Origin: an uncultured Eubacteriales bacterium
Lineage (GTDB): Bacteria; Bacillota; Clostridia; Oscillospirales; CAG-272
DNA: 10,154 nucleotides
Assembly: GCA_934500855.1 (NCBI GenBank)
Contig: CAKSUH010000037.1
Span: forward strand, 1-10,154
Reading direction: 5' to 3'
Below the pieces are notes generated by a model. The model was given only the letters and a program-made list of their open reading frames with translations, ran no database searches and was not told the DNA's origin. Positions 1 to 6,365 of the stretch are shown here, piece by piece (position 1 is the stretch's first letter; each line of letters starts with the position of its first letter). The position numbers and the translations under genes are program-made.

Positions 1-36
1 CCCCCCCCAACGCGGCCCCCGCGCCCCTGCATCCCC

Positions 37-1068
37 TTACACCGTGCAGATCAGGCGCTCGAGGGCAGTGTAGCCCTGCGGGGAGAGCTTGAGCGTCCGG
101 TCGGCGGCGGCGCAGGCGGCAAGCGCATCGCGGAGCGCGTTCGGGCGCAGACGGGATAGACTTTTCCGGTATAACCCGACCTTGAATTCGTGCAGTTTCA
201 GGGCGGAGGCAACCTCTTTTTCGGTCACTCCGTTTTTCAGCATTGCCTGTACGCTCGCCATGTCGCAGAAAACGCGGATGACATCGCCGAGAATCACAAG
301 CGGCTCCACGCGGCGGAATTTGTACTCCCGCAGAATGTCAAGCGCCGCATCCCGCTTGCCGTCCATCATCGCGTTTGCAAACGCAAAGGCATCGTATTCG
401 GTCACGGGCGTGCAGACAAACCGCATATCCGCCTCGCTGACCTGCGTTTTGCCGTTTGAGAGCGTGTAGTAGCTCAGTTTGTCGATTTCGTTTGCAAGGG
501 AGAACATCGAAGAGCCGCAATACGCAATCATATGCGCGCAGAATTCGGGCGATGCTTCCACGCCGTTGTGCTGAAAATGCCGCGCTGCCCAGACCGACAG
601 TTTAGCAGGGGAGGAACGGTCAAACTGCACGGGCGTGAGCACTTCGCCGAGCTTGGACAGCACGGCGGACGGGCGCTTGGGGAGATACCCCGCGTCAAAG
701 CAATCGGCGGAAGCAAGCACGAGCACCGTGTTGTAGTCGTATTCCCGCGTTGCCGAAAGCGCGTCGCAGAGCGCGTCCAGATCATTCGGCTTCATCGAGG
801 TGAAGTCCAACCCGGAGAGCACAATCAGCTTGCGATCCGCCATCATCGGCATCGGCATCAGCGCGTCGACCAGACGGTCGGCGGTAAAATCGGTGGCGTC
901 AAGCCGCATCTCGTTGAATACGGCAAAAGAGGGGTCGGGGCAAAGCGTTTCGCGCGCGAGACGGACTGCGGAGAGCTTGAGATAGTCCTCGTCTCCGAAA
1001 AAAAGATATGCGGCGCGCGGCGCGTTTTTCAGTTCCTTGCGGAAATCGGATTCCTTGAGAATGTTCAC
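37..1068 (-). CDS. holA: DNA polymerase III subunit delta
   Basis: Clamp-loader delta subunit, which opens the beta sliding clamp during loading onto primed DNA in the cytoplasm. The 343-residue product has the usual family length. It opens with a short lead and the family-typical strand YLFFGDEDYLK (about residues 21-31), continues through an AAA+-like region that lacks a Walker A motif, as expected for delta, and has the conserved helix around FSLANEIDKLSYYT that resembles the delta NEL/IEKL region, followed by the C-terminal collar domain. I start it at a GTG (1066-1068) because AGGAGGGG lies just upstream and the promoter at 1093-1121 places the transcript start near 1087. A longer in-frame ATG at 1131 would lie upstream of that promoter and is rejected. 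It is divergent from rpmH, where dnaA often lies in Firmicutes. The call rests on motif and length similarity; overall identity to well-known HolA proteins looks low. Confidence 0.87.
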   Translation of the reverse strand: MNILKESDFRKELKNAPRAAYLFFGDEDYLKLSAVRLARETLCPDPSFAVFNEMRLDATDFTADRLVDALMPMPMMADRKLIVLSGLDFTSMKPNDLDALCDALSATREYDYNTVLVLASADCFDAGYLPKRPSAVLSKLGEVLTPVQFDRSSPAKLSVWAARHFQHNGVEASPEFCAHMIAYCGSSMFSLANEIDKLSYYTLSNGKTQVSEADMRFVCTPVTEYDAFAFANAMMDGKRDAALDILREYKFRRVEPLVILGDVIRVFCDMASVQAMLKNGVTEKEVASALKLHEFKVGLYRKSLSRLRPNALRDALAACAAADRTLKLSPQGYTALERLICTV

Positions 1069-1092
1069 GGTTACCCCTCCTGTCCTAAGGGT

Positions 1093-1121
1093 ATTATAGC
1101 ATAAAAACGCGATTTCGTCAA
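1093..1121 (-). promoter_or_regulatory. holA promoter
   Basis: On the minus strand the sequence reads TTGACG (1116-1121), a 17-base spacer, then TATAAT (1093-1098). This is near-consensus for the housekeeping sigma factor. Transcription would start near 1087, leaving a leader of about 19 bases that holds AGGAGGGG before the GTG start of holA. Confidence 0.85.
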
Positions 1122-1130
1122 GAAAAAGCA

Positions 1131-1157
1131 TTTTTTTTTGAAAAGAAATGTTTTTTT
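1131..1157. promoter_or_regulatory. T-tract pair between divergent promoters
   Basis: Two T runs (nine at 1131-1139 and seven at 1151-1157) separate the two back-to-back promoters. The second run lies at about -48 to -54 relative to the rpmH start, where an UP element would sit. Their role in activating both promoters is an inference; what is visible is the base composition and spacing. Confidence 0.45.
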
Positions 1158-1168
1158 CGGAAAAGCCC

Positions 1169-1198
1169 TTGACAAACGGGGGGTAAATCGGGTATAAT
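1169..1198 (+). promoter_or_regulatory. rpmH promoter
   Basis: TTGACA (1169-1174), an 18-base spacer and TATAAT (1193-1198) form a consensus housekeeping promoter. The transcript start would lie near 1205, giving a leader of about 74 bases ahead of rpmH. It is the only strong plus-strand promoter I can see before 8262, so it probably drives rpmH and at least part of rnpA-yidD-yidC-jag. Confidence 0.88.
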
Positions 1199-1263
1199 AT
1201 AAGCTGTCATTGTATAAAGGTGTGTGTAAAGCTGAAAAGCAAACCGCTCCCGAGAACAATATA

Positions 1264-1272
1264 AAGGAGGTG
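1264..1272 (+). promoter_or_regulatory. strong ribosome binding site of rpmH
   Basis: AAGGAGGTG is a near-perfect complement to the 16S 3' end and lies 6 bases ahead of ATG 1279. It fixes the start of rpmH over the longer in-frame ATG at 1210, which has no such site. Confidence 0.9.
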
Positions 1273-1278
1273 CAGTCA

Positions 1279-1413
1279 ATGCTGAGAACTTACCAACCGA
1301 AAAAGCGTCAGAGAAAAAAAGAGCATGGCTTCAGAAAGAGAATGAAGACTGCTGACGGCAGAAATGTCCTGAAGAGAAGACGCGCAAAGGGCAGAAAGAG
1401 ACTGACATACTGA
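1279..1413 (+). CDS. rpmH: 50S ribosomal protein L34
   Basis: L34 of the large ribosomal subunit. The 44-residue product is the classic bacterial length and carries the family signature from the first residues: [10 protein letters not shown], then EHGFRKRM and [10 protein letters not shown], ending in TY. It is extremely basic, as expected for an rRNA-binding protein. The start is set by AAGGAGGTG at 1264-1272. It is the first gene of a cluster with rnpA, a conserved pairing in bacteria. A hairpin 13 bases past its stop (1427-1477) probably reduces read-through, so that L34, needed in large amounts, is made above the level of the RNase P protein. Confidence 0.98.
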   Translation: MLRTYQPKKRQRKKEHGFRKRMKTADGRNVLKRRRAKGRKRLTY

Positions 1414-1426
1414 GTCACTGCCAACC

Positions 1427-1477
1427 AAACACCGACAGCTGTTGTAGCGGAACCCGCACACATGGTCGGTGTTTTTT
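1427..1477 (+). terminator. hairpin with U-run between rpmH and rnpA
   Basis: A 10-base arm AAACACCGAC (1427-1436) pairs perfectly with GTCGGTGTTT (1465-1474), and the T run continues to 1477. The 28-base loop itself contains a nested stem (TGT-A-GCGG paired with CCGC-ACA, about 1443-1460). The U-run makes it look like an intrinsic terminator or partial attenuator. The large apical region is unusual for a plain terminator; an RNA processing site is the alternative. Confidence 0.6.
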
Positions 1478-1540
1478 GCGGACAGGAGAATCTTTTTTCT
1501 ACCTCTTAACTTTTATACCGATAGCGAAACGGACTGGCAA

Positions 1541-1921
1541 ATGAAGTATACAACCATCAAGGAACACCATTTATTCGGAAAGACCTTTCAGAGAGGCGCG
1601 CGCTGGAGCGGGCGCTATGTTTCGGTGTTTGTCCTGCGGGACTACGCCGCGAAACGGCTGGCGAAGGAGAATCCGACCAAACGGTTTTACAATCGGTTCG
1701 GCGTATCGGTGAGCAAAAAAGTGGGAGGAGCGGTCGAACGCAACCGCGCCAAGCGCATCCTGCGGGCGGGCTACCGCGCCGTAGAGCCGGAACTGGCAAC
1801 GGGATACCTCGTGGTGGTCACACCGCGCGAGGGGATCGGCGGAGCGAAATCGACCGACATCGAGCGGGAATTGCGCAAAGGCTTTGCCAAGCTCGGAATG
1901 TTCCGACGGGAGACGGTATGA
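1541..1921 (+). CDS. rnpA: ribonuclease P protein component
   Basis: Protein subunit of RNase P, which helps the RNA subunit remove 5' leaders from pre-tRNAs. The 126-residue product has the family start ([13 protein letters not shown], residues 8-19), the [14 protein letters not shown] strand-loop (52-65) and the RNR box [11 protein letters not shown] (65-75) that binds the RNA. It is followed by [10 protein letters not shown] and a last basic helix. ATG 1541 is chosen because homologues begin close to this point. No good Shine-Dalgarno site precedes it; the only AGGAG (1484-1488) is over 50 bases upstream with no usable start near it. The stop overlaps the yidD start by ATGA. It lies just past the rpmH hairpin. 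Confidence 0.95.
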   Translation: MKYTTIKEHHLFGKTFQRGARWSGRYVSVFVLRDYAAKRLAKENPTKRFYNRFGVSVSKKVGGAVERNRAKRILRAGYRAVEPELATGYLVVVTPREGIGGAKSTDIERELRKGFAKLGMFRRETV

Positions 1922-2232
1922 AATACCTGTGCATTTGGCTGATCAGATTTTATCAGAAGGTGCTGTCGCCGCTGAAACGGCAACCCACCTGCCGTTTTCA
2001 GCCAACCTGCTCGCAGTATGCCGTGGAAGCTTTCACCAAGCGGGGCTTCTTTGCGGGGATGATTCTGACCGTATCGCGCATCGCAAGATGCAACCCGTTC
2101 TGCGCGGGGGGCTATGACCCCGTGCCGGAGAAAGGACTGCGCCGCCGGATTGCGGTCCCCATGACGAAATACTTTTATCCGGAAGAATACAATTTGGAGC
2201 GGGACGAACCCGACACCGAGCAAAAGCAATGA
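1918..2232 (+). CDS. yidD: membrane protein insertion efficiency factor YidD
   Basis: YidD family (formerly DUF37), a small membrane-associated protein thought to help YidC insert proteins. The 104 residues carry the full signature: an amphipathic N-terminal helix ([17 protein letters not shown], residues 2-18), [11 protein letters not shown] (25-35), then [14 protein letters not shown] (58-71) with the expected cysteines. The C-terminal 30 residues are charged and variable. It overlaps rnpA at its start (ATGA, 1918-1921) and yidC at its end (ATGA, 2229-2232), so the three are very probably cotranslated. The family is firmly recognised; its molecular mechanism is poorly known in general. Confidence 0.96.
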   Translation: MKYLCIWLIRFYQKVLSPLKRQPTCRFQPTCSQYAVEAFTKRGFFAGMILTVSRIARCNPFCAGGYDPVPEKGLRRRIAVPMTKYFYPEEYNLERDEPDTEQKQ

Positions 2233-3749
2233 CGACCGCGGCATCGCGCGGTTATGACATGACTGCTTCCGATTTCGACGATAACAACCTTCAGGCTGTG
2301 GATCCGTTGGAAGCGGGAAAAAACCTGCTGAAGAAGGCGACCGAAAAAGCGGCGGAAACCAAATCGTTGGAGCAGTATCAGGTATCGAACGACTGTATTG
2401 TAAACCTGAAAACCGAGGACCTGAATATGTTGGTGAATATGTTCAGTGTCTCCGTCGACCTCAAAGCATCGTCGGGTCTGTTCGATTCGATTCAGCGCGG
2501 AATCGGGTATTTCCTCAATTGGCTGACCACCTATCTCGGATTCGGCAGTTATATTGTCGGTATCTGCATTTTTGCGGTCCTGGTGGAAGCGTTGATGACC
2601 CCGTTTGCAATCAAACAGCAAAAGAACTCCATCAAGCAGGCGAAACTTCGTCCGAAGGAAATGGCGATCCGCAAAAAGTATGCGGGCAGAAATGACCAGG
2701 TGACGATGCAGAAGGTTCAGAAGGAAATTCAGGAGATGTACGCGAAGGAGAACTTCAGCCCGTACAGCGGTTGCCTGCCGCTTCTCGTGCAGTTCCCGAT
2801 CATCATCATCCTGTATAACATTATCATCAATCCTCTGGTGTATGTGTTGGGACAGTCTGCGGGCGTTTCCTCTGCCATGAGCCTGTTCTATTCCGCGCCC
2901 AAAGCCGCGGGAGGTCTCGGACTGGGGGCGATTTCCGGGAAAAGTACGATTGAATTGCTTTCCATCGGAAGAGACAAATATGCAGGCATCGCGAATTTCG
3001 GGCTGTTCTCCAACGGCGACAAGGTGTGGGAATCGATTCAGTCCATCAAAGCGTTGCCGAACTTCAACATCGGTCCGTTTGACTTCGGTTTGGCGCCGAG
3101 TTTCCAGAGATTCGACATTCTGCTTCTCGTTCCCGTGCTGACCTTTGTGGTCTATTTCTTCAGCATGAAGCTGACCCGCAAGTTCAGCGGTCAGGCTCCT
3201 GCGGCGGGTGCGACCGACCGTCAGACTGCCTGCTCGAACACCATGATGGATATCATGATGCCCGCCATGTCGGCAATTTTCACCTTTATGGTTCCCGGCA
3301 TCATCGGTGTATACTGGATGTTCCGCAGCGTCATCGGCATTCTCAAATCCTTTATTATGAGCAAGGTTATGCCGCTTCCCACCTTTACCGAAGCCGACTA
3401 CAAGGCGGCGGAAAAGGAGATGGCGGGCAAGGCACCCAAGAAGGTGCAGAAGTCCGAGAGGGCAGGAACCGTGCGCTCGCTCCACCACATTGACGACGAG
3501 GACTTTGACGACACGCGCGAAGCCGCGCTGGAACGCAAAGCCCGCATGGAGGAGCAGGAGAAGAAGGAACAGGCGGAAAAATCCGAAGCCGCAAAGAAGT
3601 CTCCGTTCGGACTCCCGCTCCTGAAAAAGGACCGGAACGCGGAGAAGAAGGAAGCGGAAAAGGACGAAAAAGCCGCTTCGGAAGCTACTGCGGAAACGCC
3701 GACAGAAACGGAAGAATCCACCAAAGAGCAAGACGGTCAGGCAAAGTAA
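2229..3749 (+). CDS. yidC: membrane protein insertase YidC/Oxa1 family
   Basis: YidC/Oxa1/SpoIIIJ insertase, which puts proteins into the cytoplasmic membrane with or without SecYEG. From the ATG at 2229 the product is 506 residues. Visible parts are a soluble N-terminal extension without signal peptide (1-83), an amphipathic helix (about 84-102), TM1 (about 106-127, ending PFAIKQQK), a charged cytoplasmic hairpin (132-175, [16 protein letters not shown]), TM2 (about 183-208, [17 protein letters not shown]), a glycine-rich extracytoplasmic loop, TM3 (about 297-315), a TM4/5 pair (about 342-378), and a KE-rich tail (380-506). The hydrophilic-groove arginine/lysine of TM1 aligns with Glu120 here. 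Start choice is uncertain: 2229 overlaps yidD but lacks a good ribosome site, whereas ATG 2427 (residue 67) has GAGGA 7 bases upstream and would give a 440-residue protein. Jag follows, the usual SpoIIIJ-Jag pair. Confidence 0.94.
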   Translation: MTTAASRGYDMTASDFDDNNLQAVDPLEAGKNLLKKATEKAAETKSLEQYQVSNDCIVNLKTEDLNMLVNMFSVSVDLKASSGLFDSIQRGIGYFLNWLTTYLGFGSYIVGICIFAVLVEALMTPFAIKQQKNSIKQAKLRPKEMAIRKKYAGRNDQVTMQKVQKEIQEMYAKENFSPYSGCLPLLVQFPIIIILYNIIINPLVYVLGQSAGVSSAMSLFYSAPKAAGGLGLGAISGKSTIELLSIGRDKYAGIANFGLFSNGDKVWESIQSIKALPNFNIGPFDFGLAPSFQRFDILLLVPVLTFVVYFFSMKLTRKFSGQAPAAGATDRQTACSNTMMDIMMPAMSAIFTFMVPGIIGVYWMFRSVIGILKSFIMSKVMPLPTFTEADYKAAEKEMAGKAPKKVQKSERAGTVRSLHHIDDEDFDDTREAALERKARMEEQEKKEQAEKSEAAKKSPFGLPLLKKDRNAEKKEAEKDEKAASEATAETPTETEESTKEQDGQAK

Positions 3750-3760
3750 GCCGACCCGAA

Positions 3761-3766
3761 AAGGAG
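3761..3766 (+). promoter_or_regulatory. ribosome binding site deciding the jag start
   Basis: AAGGAG ends only one base before ATG 3768 but seven bases before the in-frame GTG 3774. Usual Shine-Dalgarno spacing therefore favours GTG as the real start of jag. Confidence 0.6.
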
Positions 3767-3773
3767 AATGACT

Positions 3774-4451
3774 GTGAAAAAGGAATTGATTGTAACGGGC
3801 AAGACCGTTGAGGATGCCCGCAAAAAGGCAGCCACACAGCTGGGTGTGGCAGAAGAAGAACTGATCGTGACCGTGCTGGAGGAAGGCAAGAAGGGCTTTC
3901 TCGGCATCGGTGCGAGCGACGCGAAGATTTCGGTCAGCTACAGCGTGGGCGGCGAGGACGCGGCGCTGAATTTCATCCGCAAGCTCATTGACGATATGGA
4001 ACTTGAGGGGCTGACGGTTGCGAAAAAGGACGGGTCCAACGATGATACGCTGATTACCGTAGACGGCGACAGCGCGGGCGTGCTGATCGGACATCATGGT
4101 GAAACGCTGGACGCATTGCAGTATCTGGCAAACCTTGCCGCAAACAAAAAGGTTGCGGGCGAGAAGCGCGAATATGTGCGCGTAACGGTTGATGTGGAGG
4201 GCTACCGCGCAAAGCGGGAGGCATCTCTGCGCGCGCTTGCAAGAAGAATGTCGGCAAAGGTTATCAAAAACAAGAAGAGCGTGATGCTGGAGCCGATGAA
4301 TCCTTACGAGCGCCGCATCATTCATTCCGAGGTGCAGGGCATCGCGGGCGTGTCGACCAACTCCATCGGCTCGGAGAATAACCGCCGCGTGGTCATTTTC
4401 TTGGATGACGCGCAGACGGCAACCGGGAACGACGAGGAAGTTGACGATTGA
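3774..4451 (+). CDS. jag: Jag/KhpB RNA-binding protein (Jag-N, KH, R3H)
   Basis: SpoIIIJ-associated protein Jag (KhpB/EloR), a cytoplasmic RNA-binding protein linked in Firmicutes to cell elongation and division through its partner KhpA. The 225-residue product (from GTG 3774) shows all three domains. Jag-N lies at residues 1-55 with the hallmark KKGFLGIG (39-46). A KH domain spans roughly 60-150 with the GxxG loop GHHG (106-109) followed by ETLDALQYL. The C-terminal R3H domain has NPYERRIIH (176-184), where Arg180 and His184 are the R-x3-H pair. There is no linker between Jag-N and KH of the length seen in streptococcal EloR. It lies 24 bases after yidC with its own ribosome site. ATG 3768 is the alternative start. 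Confidence 0.96.
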   Translation: MKKELIVTGKTVEDARKKAATQLGVAEEELIVTVLEEGKKGFLGIGASDAKISVSYSVGGEDAALNFIRKLIDDMELEGLTVAKKDGSNDDTLITVDGDSAGVLIGHHGETLDALQYLANLAANKKVAGEKREYVRVTVDVEGYRAKREASLRALARRMSAKVIKNKKSVMLEPMNPYERRIIHSEVQGIAGVSTNSIGSENNRRVVIFLDDAQTATGNDEEVDD

Positions 4452-4469
4452 TTGCATGGAAGTTTTCGC

Positions 4470-4489
4470 CCGCCTTTTTCAAAAGGCGG
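4470..4489. repeat. 9-bp inverted repeat, 2-base loop
   Basis: CCGCCTTTT (4470-4478) and AAAAGGCGG (4481-4489) are perfect reverse complements separated by TC. It lies 18 bases after the jag stop. The T run is inside the stem and no U-run follows on either strand, so it is not a textbook terminator, although it may still stop or stabilise transcripts. Confidence 0.75.
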
Positions 4490-4497
4490 CACGGGTT

Positions 4498-4536
4498 CAG
4501 CGCCGTGGGGCGCTGATCGCCGCCCGCAGGCGGCGA
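4498..4536. repeat. twin GC-rich hairpins
   Basis: Two hairpins lie one base apart. CAGCGCC (4498-4504) pairs with GGCGCTG (4509-4515) around GTGG, and TCGCCGCC (4517-4524) pairs with GGCGGCGA (4529-4536) around CGCA. Both stems are perfect and have tetraloops. They probably belong with the neighbouring palindromes to one composite element. Confidence 0.75.
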
Positions 4537-4566
4537 AATTCCCTTATCGGCGTTTCTTTTCGCCAA

Positions 4567-4603
4567 GCCTTTTCTTTGCGCCTTCTTCGTGCAAAGAAAA
4601 GGC
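4567..4603. repeat. 13-bp inverted repeat, 11-base loop
   Basis: GCCTTTTCTTTGC (4567-4579) is the exact reverse complement of GCAAAGAAAAGGC (4591-4603). The stretch CCCTTATCGGCGTTTCTTTTCGCC just before it, together with this CTTTTCTTTG stem, is reminiscent of palindromic intergenic repeats dispersed in gut clostridial genomes; that resemblance is from memory and needs a search. No U-run follows. Confidence 0.75.
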
Positions 4604-4658
4604 GGGAAAAGTGCTTGTTCAATCCGATATTCGAAGCGCCGTTTTGTGCATAGTCTGC

Positions 4659-4708
4659 GGCTGTTTCCCATTTCCCGACAGGGGACGGGAAACAGCCCGT
4701 TTGTTTGC
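4659..4708 (+). terminator. hairpin upstream of mnmE, possible attenuator
   Basis: GGCTGTTTCCC (4659-4669) pairs perfectly with GGGAAACAGCC (4687-4697). A T-rich stretch CGTTTGTTTG follows, and an inner TCCC/GGGA stem or an alternative TTTCCC/GGGAAA pairing can form in the loop. It ends 28 bases before mnmE, so it could act as a weak terminator or attenuator of read-through from jag. The U-run is broken by G, hence the modest confidence. Confidence 0.4.
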
Positions 4709-4725
4709 GAAAGGATAAAACCTGA

Positions 4726-6102
4726 ATGGAAGATACGGTTGCGGCGGTTTCGACCCCGCGCGGAAAGGGCGGCGTGGCGCTTCTGCGGGTTTCGGGCTCT
4801 GAAGCGATTGCGGTTGCCTCTGCGGTCTTTCTGCCGAAAAACGGAAAAAAACTCTCGGACGCGGAACCGCGCCGCGCGTTGTACGGTCAGATCCGTTCGG
4901 CGGACGGCGAAGTCATTGATGACGGTCTGGCAACGGTTTTTCGCGCGCCCGCCTCTTTTACGGGCGAGGATACCGTGGAAATCTGCTGTCACGGCGGAGT
5001 CCTGCTGACCGAAACGGTGCTGACCGCGCTGTTTGCGGCGGGTGCCCGTCCTGCGGGAGCGGGGGAGTTCACCAAGCGCGCGTTTCTGAACGGAAAAATG
5101 GATCTTTCCGCCGCCGAGGCGCTGGGGAATCTTCTGGAGGCGCAGACGCGCGATCAGCTGATTCTCGCGCACACGGGGATGAGCGGGAGGACCGGAGAGA
5201 AATGCCGCGCGATCTATGAGAAACTGCGGCATCTGCTCGCATCGGTCTATGTCACGATCGATTACCCCGATGAGGACTTGGCGGACATGAGCCGCGAGGA
5301 AATCACGGCGGCGTTTGCGGGATGCGCCGCGGAGTTGCGCGCGCTGTGCGACAGCTATCGCACGGGACACGCGATTGCCGAGGGCGTGCGGACGGTCATC
5401 TGCGGCAAGCCGAATGTCGGGAAAAGTTCGCTGTTCAACCTGCTTGTCGGGCGGGATGCGGCGATTGTGACCGATGTGGAGGGGACCACCCGCGATGTGC
5501 TGACGGCATCGGCTTCGGCGGGGCGGGTCACGCTCAACCTTTGCGACACGGCGGGGCTGCACGAAACAGAGGACCGTGTGGAGCGTATCGGCGTGGAGCG
5601 CACGCGGGGCGAGTTGGAGCACGCGGAATTGATTCTGGCGGTGTTTGATGTGTCGGCAGAACCGGACGAAAACGACCGAAAACTCATTGACGCACTGCAG
5701 AAACAGTCTGCAACGGTGATAGCGGTCTGCAACAAAACCGACCGGACGGGCGGGGTGATTCCCACCGGATGGCAAGGACTTTTTGCACACGCGGTCGCGT
5801 TTTCCGCAAAGGACGGGACGGGCATGGCGGATCTCTGCCGCCTGATTGACTGTCTGTTTACCGACGGCGCGATTGATCTGCGCGAGGACGCGGTCCTCAC
5901 GGGTGCGCGCCAACACGCGGCGGCTTTGCGCGCCTGCGCGGCGTGTGAGGACGGAGCGGCGGCGCTTTCGGCGGGCTATCCGATTGACGCCTGCTGTACC
6001 GATGCCGAAACCGCCATGTCGGCGCTTGCCGAACTGGACGGGCGTGCGGTATCGGAGGATATTGTCGGCGAGATCTTTTCCCATTTCTGTGTGGGAAAAT
6101 AA
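4726..6102 (+). CDS. mnmE: tRNA uridine-5-carboxymethylaminomethyl(34) synthesis GTPase MnmE
   Basis: MnmE (TrmE), the K+-dependent GTPase that with MnmG modifies U34 in the wobble position of several tRNAs. The 458-residue product has normal length. The N-terminal formyl-THF-binding domain shows DTVAAVSTPRGKGG (3-16), FTGEDTVEICCHGG and GEFTKRAFLNGKMDLSAAEAL. The helical domain carries an inserted G domain with the P-loop GKPNVGKSS (227-235), switch I GTTRD (253-257), DTAG (274-277) with the catalytic-type Glu at 280, and NKTD (336-339). It ends in the family's invariant C-terminal CxGK, here CVGK (455-458), whose cysteine is conserved. AAAGGA at 4710-4715 precedes ATG 4726. MnmG, the usual next gene, is not adjacent; gatC follows after 32 bases. 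Confidence 0.98.
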   Translation: MEDTVAAVSTPRGKGGVALLRVSGSEAIAVASAVFLPKNGKKLSDAEPRRALYGQIRSADGEVIDDGLATVFRAPASFTGEDTVEICCHGGVLLTETVLTALFAAGARPAGAGEFTKRAFLNGKMDLSAAEALGNLLEAQTRDQLILAHTGMSGRTGEKCRAIYEKLRHLLASVYVTIDYPDEDLADMSREEITAAFAGCAAELRALCDSYRTGHAIAEGVRTVICGKPNVGKSSLFNLLVGRDAAIVTDVEGTTRDVLTASASAGRVTLNLCDTAGLHETEDRVERIGVERTRGELEHAELILAVFDVSAEPDENDRKLIDALQKQSATVIAVCNKTDRTGGVIPTGWQGLFAHAVAFSAKDGTGMADLCRLIDCLFTDGAIDLREDAVLTGARQHAAALRACAACEDGAAALSAGYPIDACCTDAETAMSALAELDGRAVSEDIVGEIFSHFCVGK

Positions 6103-6134
6103 AGACAGAGATGAAACGAAGAGGATTGGGATTC

Positions 6135-6365
6135 ATGAAGTTGAATCGGGAACAGGTGCGGTCGCTTGCCGAAAGCTGTCATATTGCGTTGACGGAGCGG
6201 GAAGCCGAGACCTTGGAAACGGAACTGAACGGGCTGTTGGCGCTGACCGAGAGCCTGACAAAGAGGGCAGTGAATGCGGAGTCTTACGCACCCGCGACGG
6301 TCGGGACGGCGGATGCGCGCGGCGGGGTATGCCGCGTTTCCCACGGGGTCGGGCGCGCGGGATGA
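6135..6365 (+). CDS. gatC: short GatC-like subunit of Asp/Glu-tRNA amidotransferase
   Basis: Probable GatC, the small subunit that clamps GatA and GatB in the enzyme converting Glu-tRNA(Gln) and Asp-tRNA(Asn) to the amidated forms. The N-terminal helical half fits the family: LNREQVRSLAESCHIALTER, then ETLETELNGLLALTESL (residues 3-42). The product is only 76 residues against about 95 usually. The LREDxV plus LPRE-type segment that wraps GatA is not recognisable. The end GGVCRVSHGV loosely resembles the usual DGYxRVPxxL. ATG 6135 follows GAGGA (6121-6125); ATG 6111, in frame, would add 8 residues. Its stop overlaps the gatA start (ATGA, 6362-6365). The call leans strongly on the position before gatA. 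A frameshift near 6290-6330 is an alternative reason for the short tail. Confidence 0.75.
   Translation: MKLNREQVRSLAESCHIALTEREAETLETELNGLLALTESLTKRAVNAESYAPATVGTADARGGVCRVSHGVGRAG

Larger units (their letters stand above)
4452..4725. other. gene-free hairpin-rich gap between jag and mnmE
   Basis: The gap has no gene I can support: small open frames across it do not resemble proteins and change with the palindromes. It contains five perfect inverted repeats in a row (4470-4489, 4498-4515, 4517-4536, 4567-4603 and 4659-4697). No good promoter for mnmE is visible, so mnmE is either read through from upstream or uses a non-consensus promoter. Confidence 0.7.

Noticed and set aside
1069..1278. 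Possible oriC or DnaA-box region beside rpmH
   Set aside because: I found no TTATNCACA-type boxes on either strand here; only T-tracts and two promoters are visible.
2175..4457. A 760-codon open frame on the minus strand opposite yidC and jag
   Set aside because: Its translation is rich in Arg, His, Leu and Cys with no domain pattern, and it lies antisense to two firmly recognised genes. It is a by-product of their codon usage.
4452..4718. Small open frames in the jag-mnmE gap as genes
   Set aside because: They run through the palindromes, have no ribosome site, and give no recognisable protein.
4393..6084. A 563-codon open frame on the minus strand opposite mnmE
   Set aside because: Arg-rich, low-complexity translation without motifs, wholly antisense to mnmE and extending into the hairpin gap; no promoter or ribosome site supports it.
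5846..6361. Upstream extension of the gatA frame across mnmE and gatC
   Set aside because: The extension overlaps mnmE and gatC in another frame, gives an Arg-rich sequence, and the amidase homology begins only near 6362.
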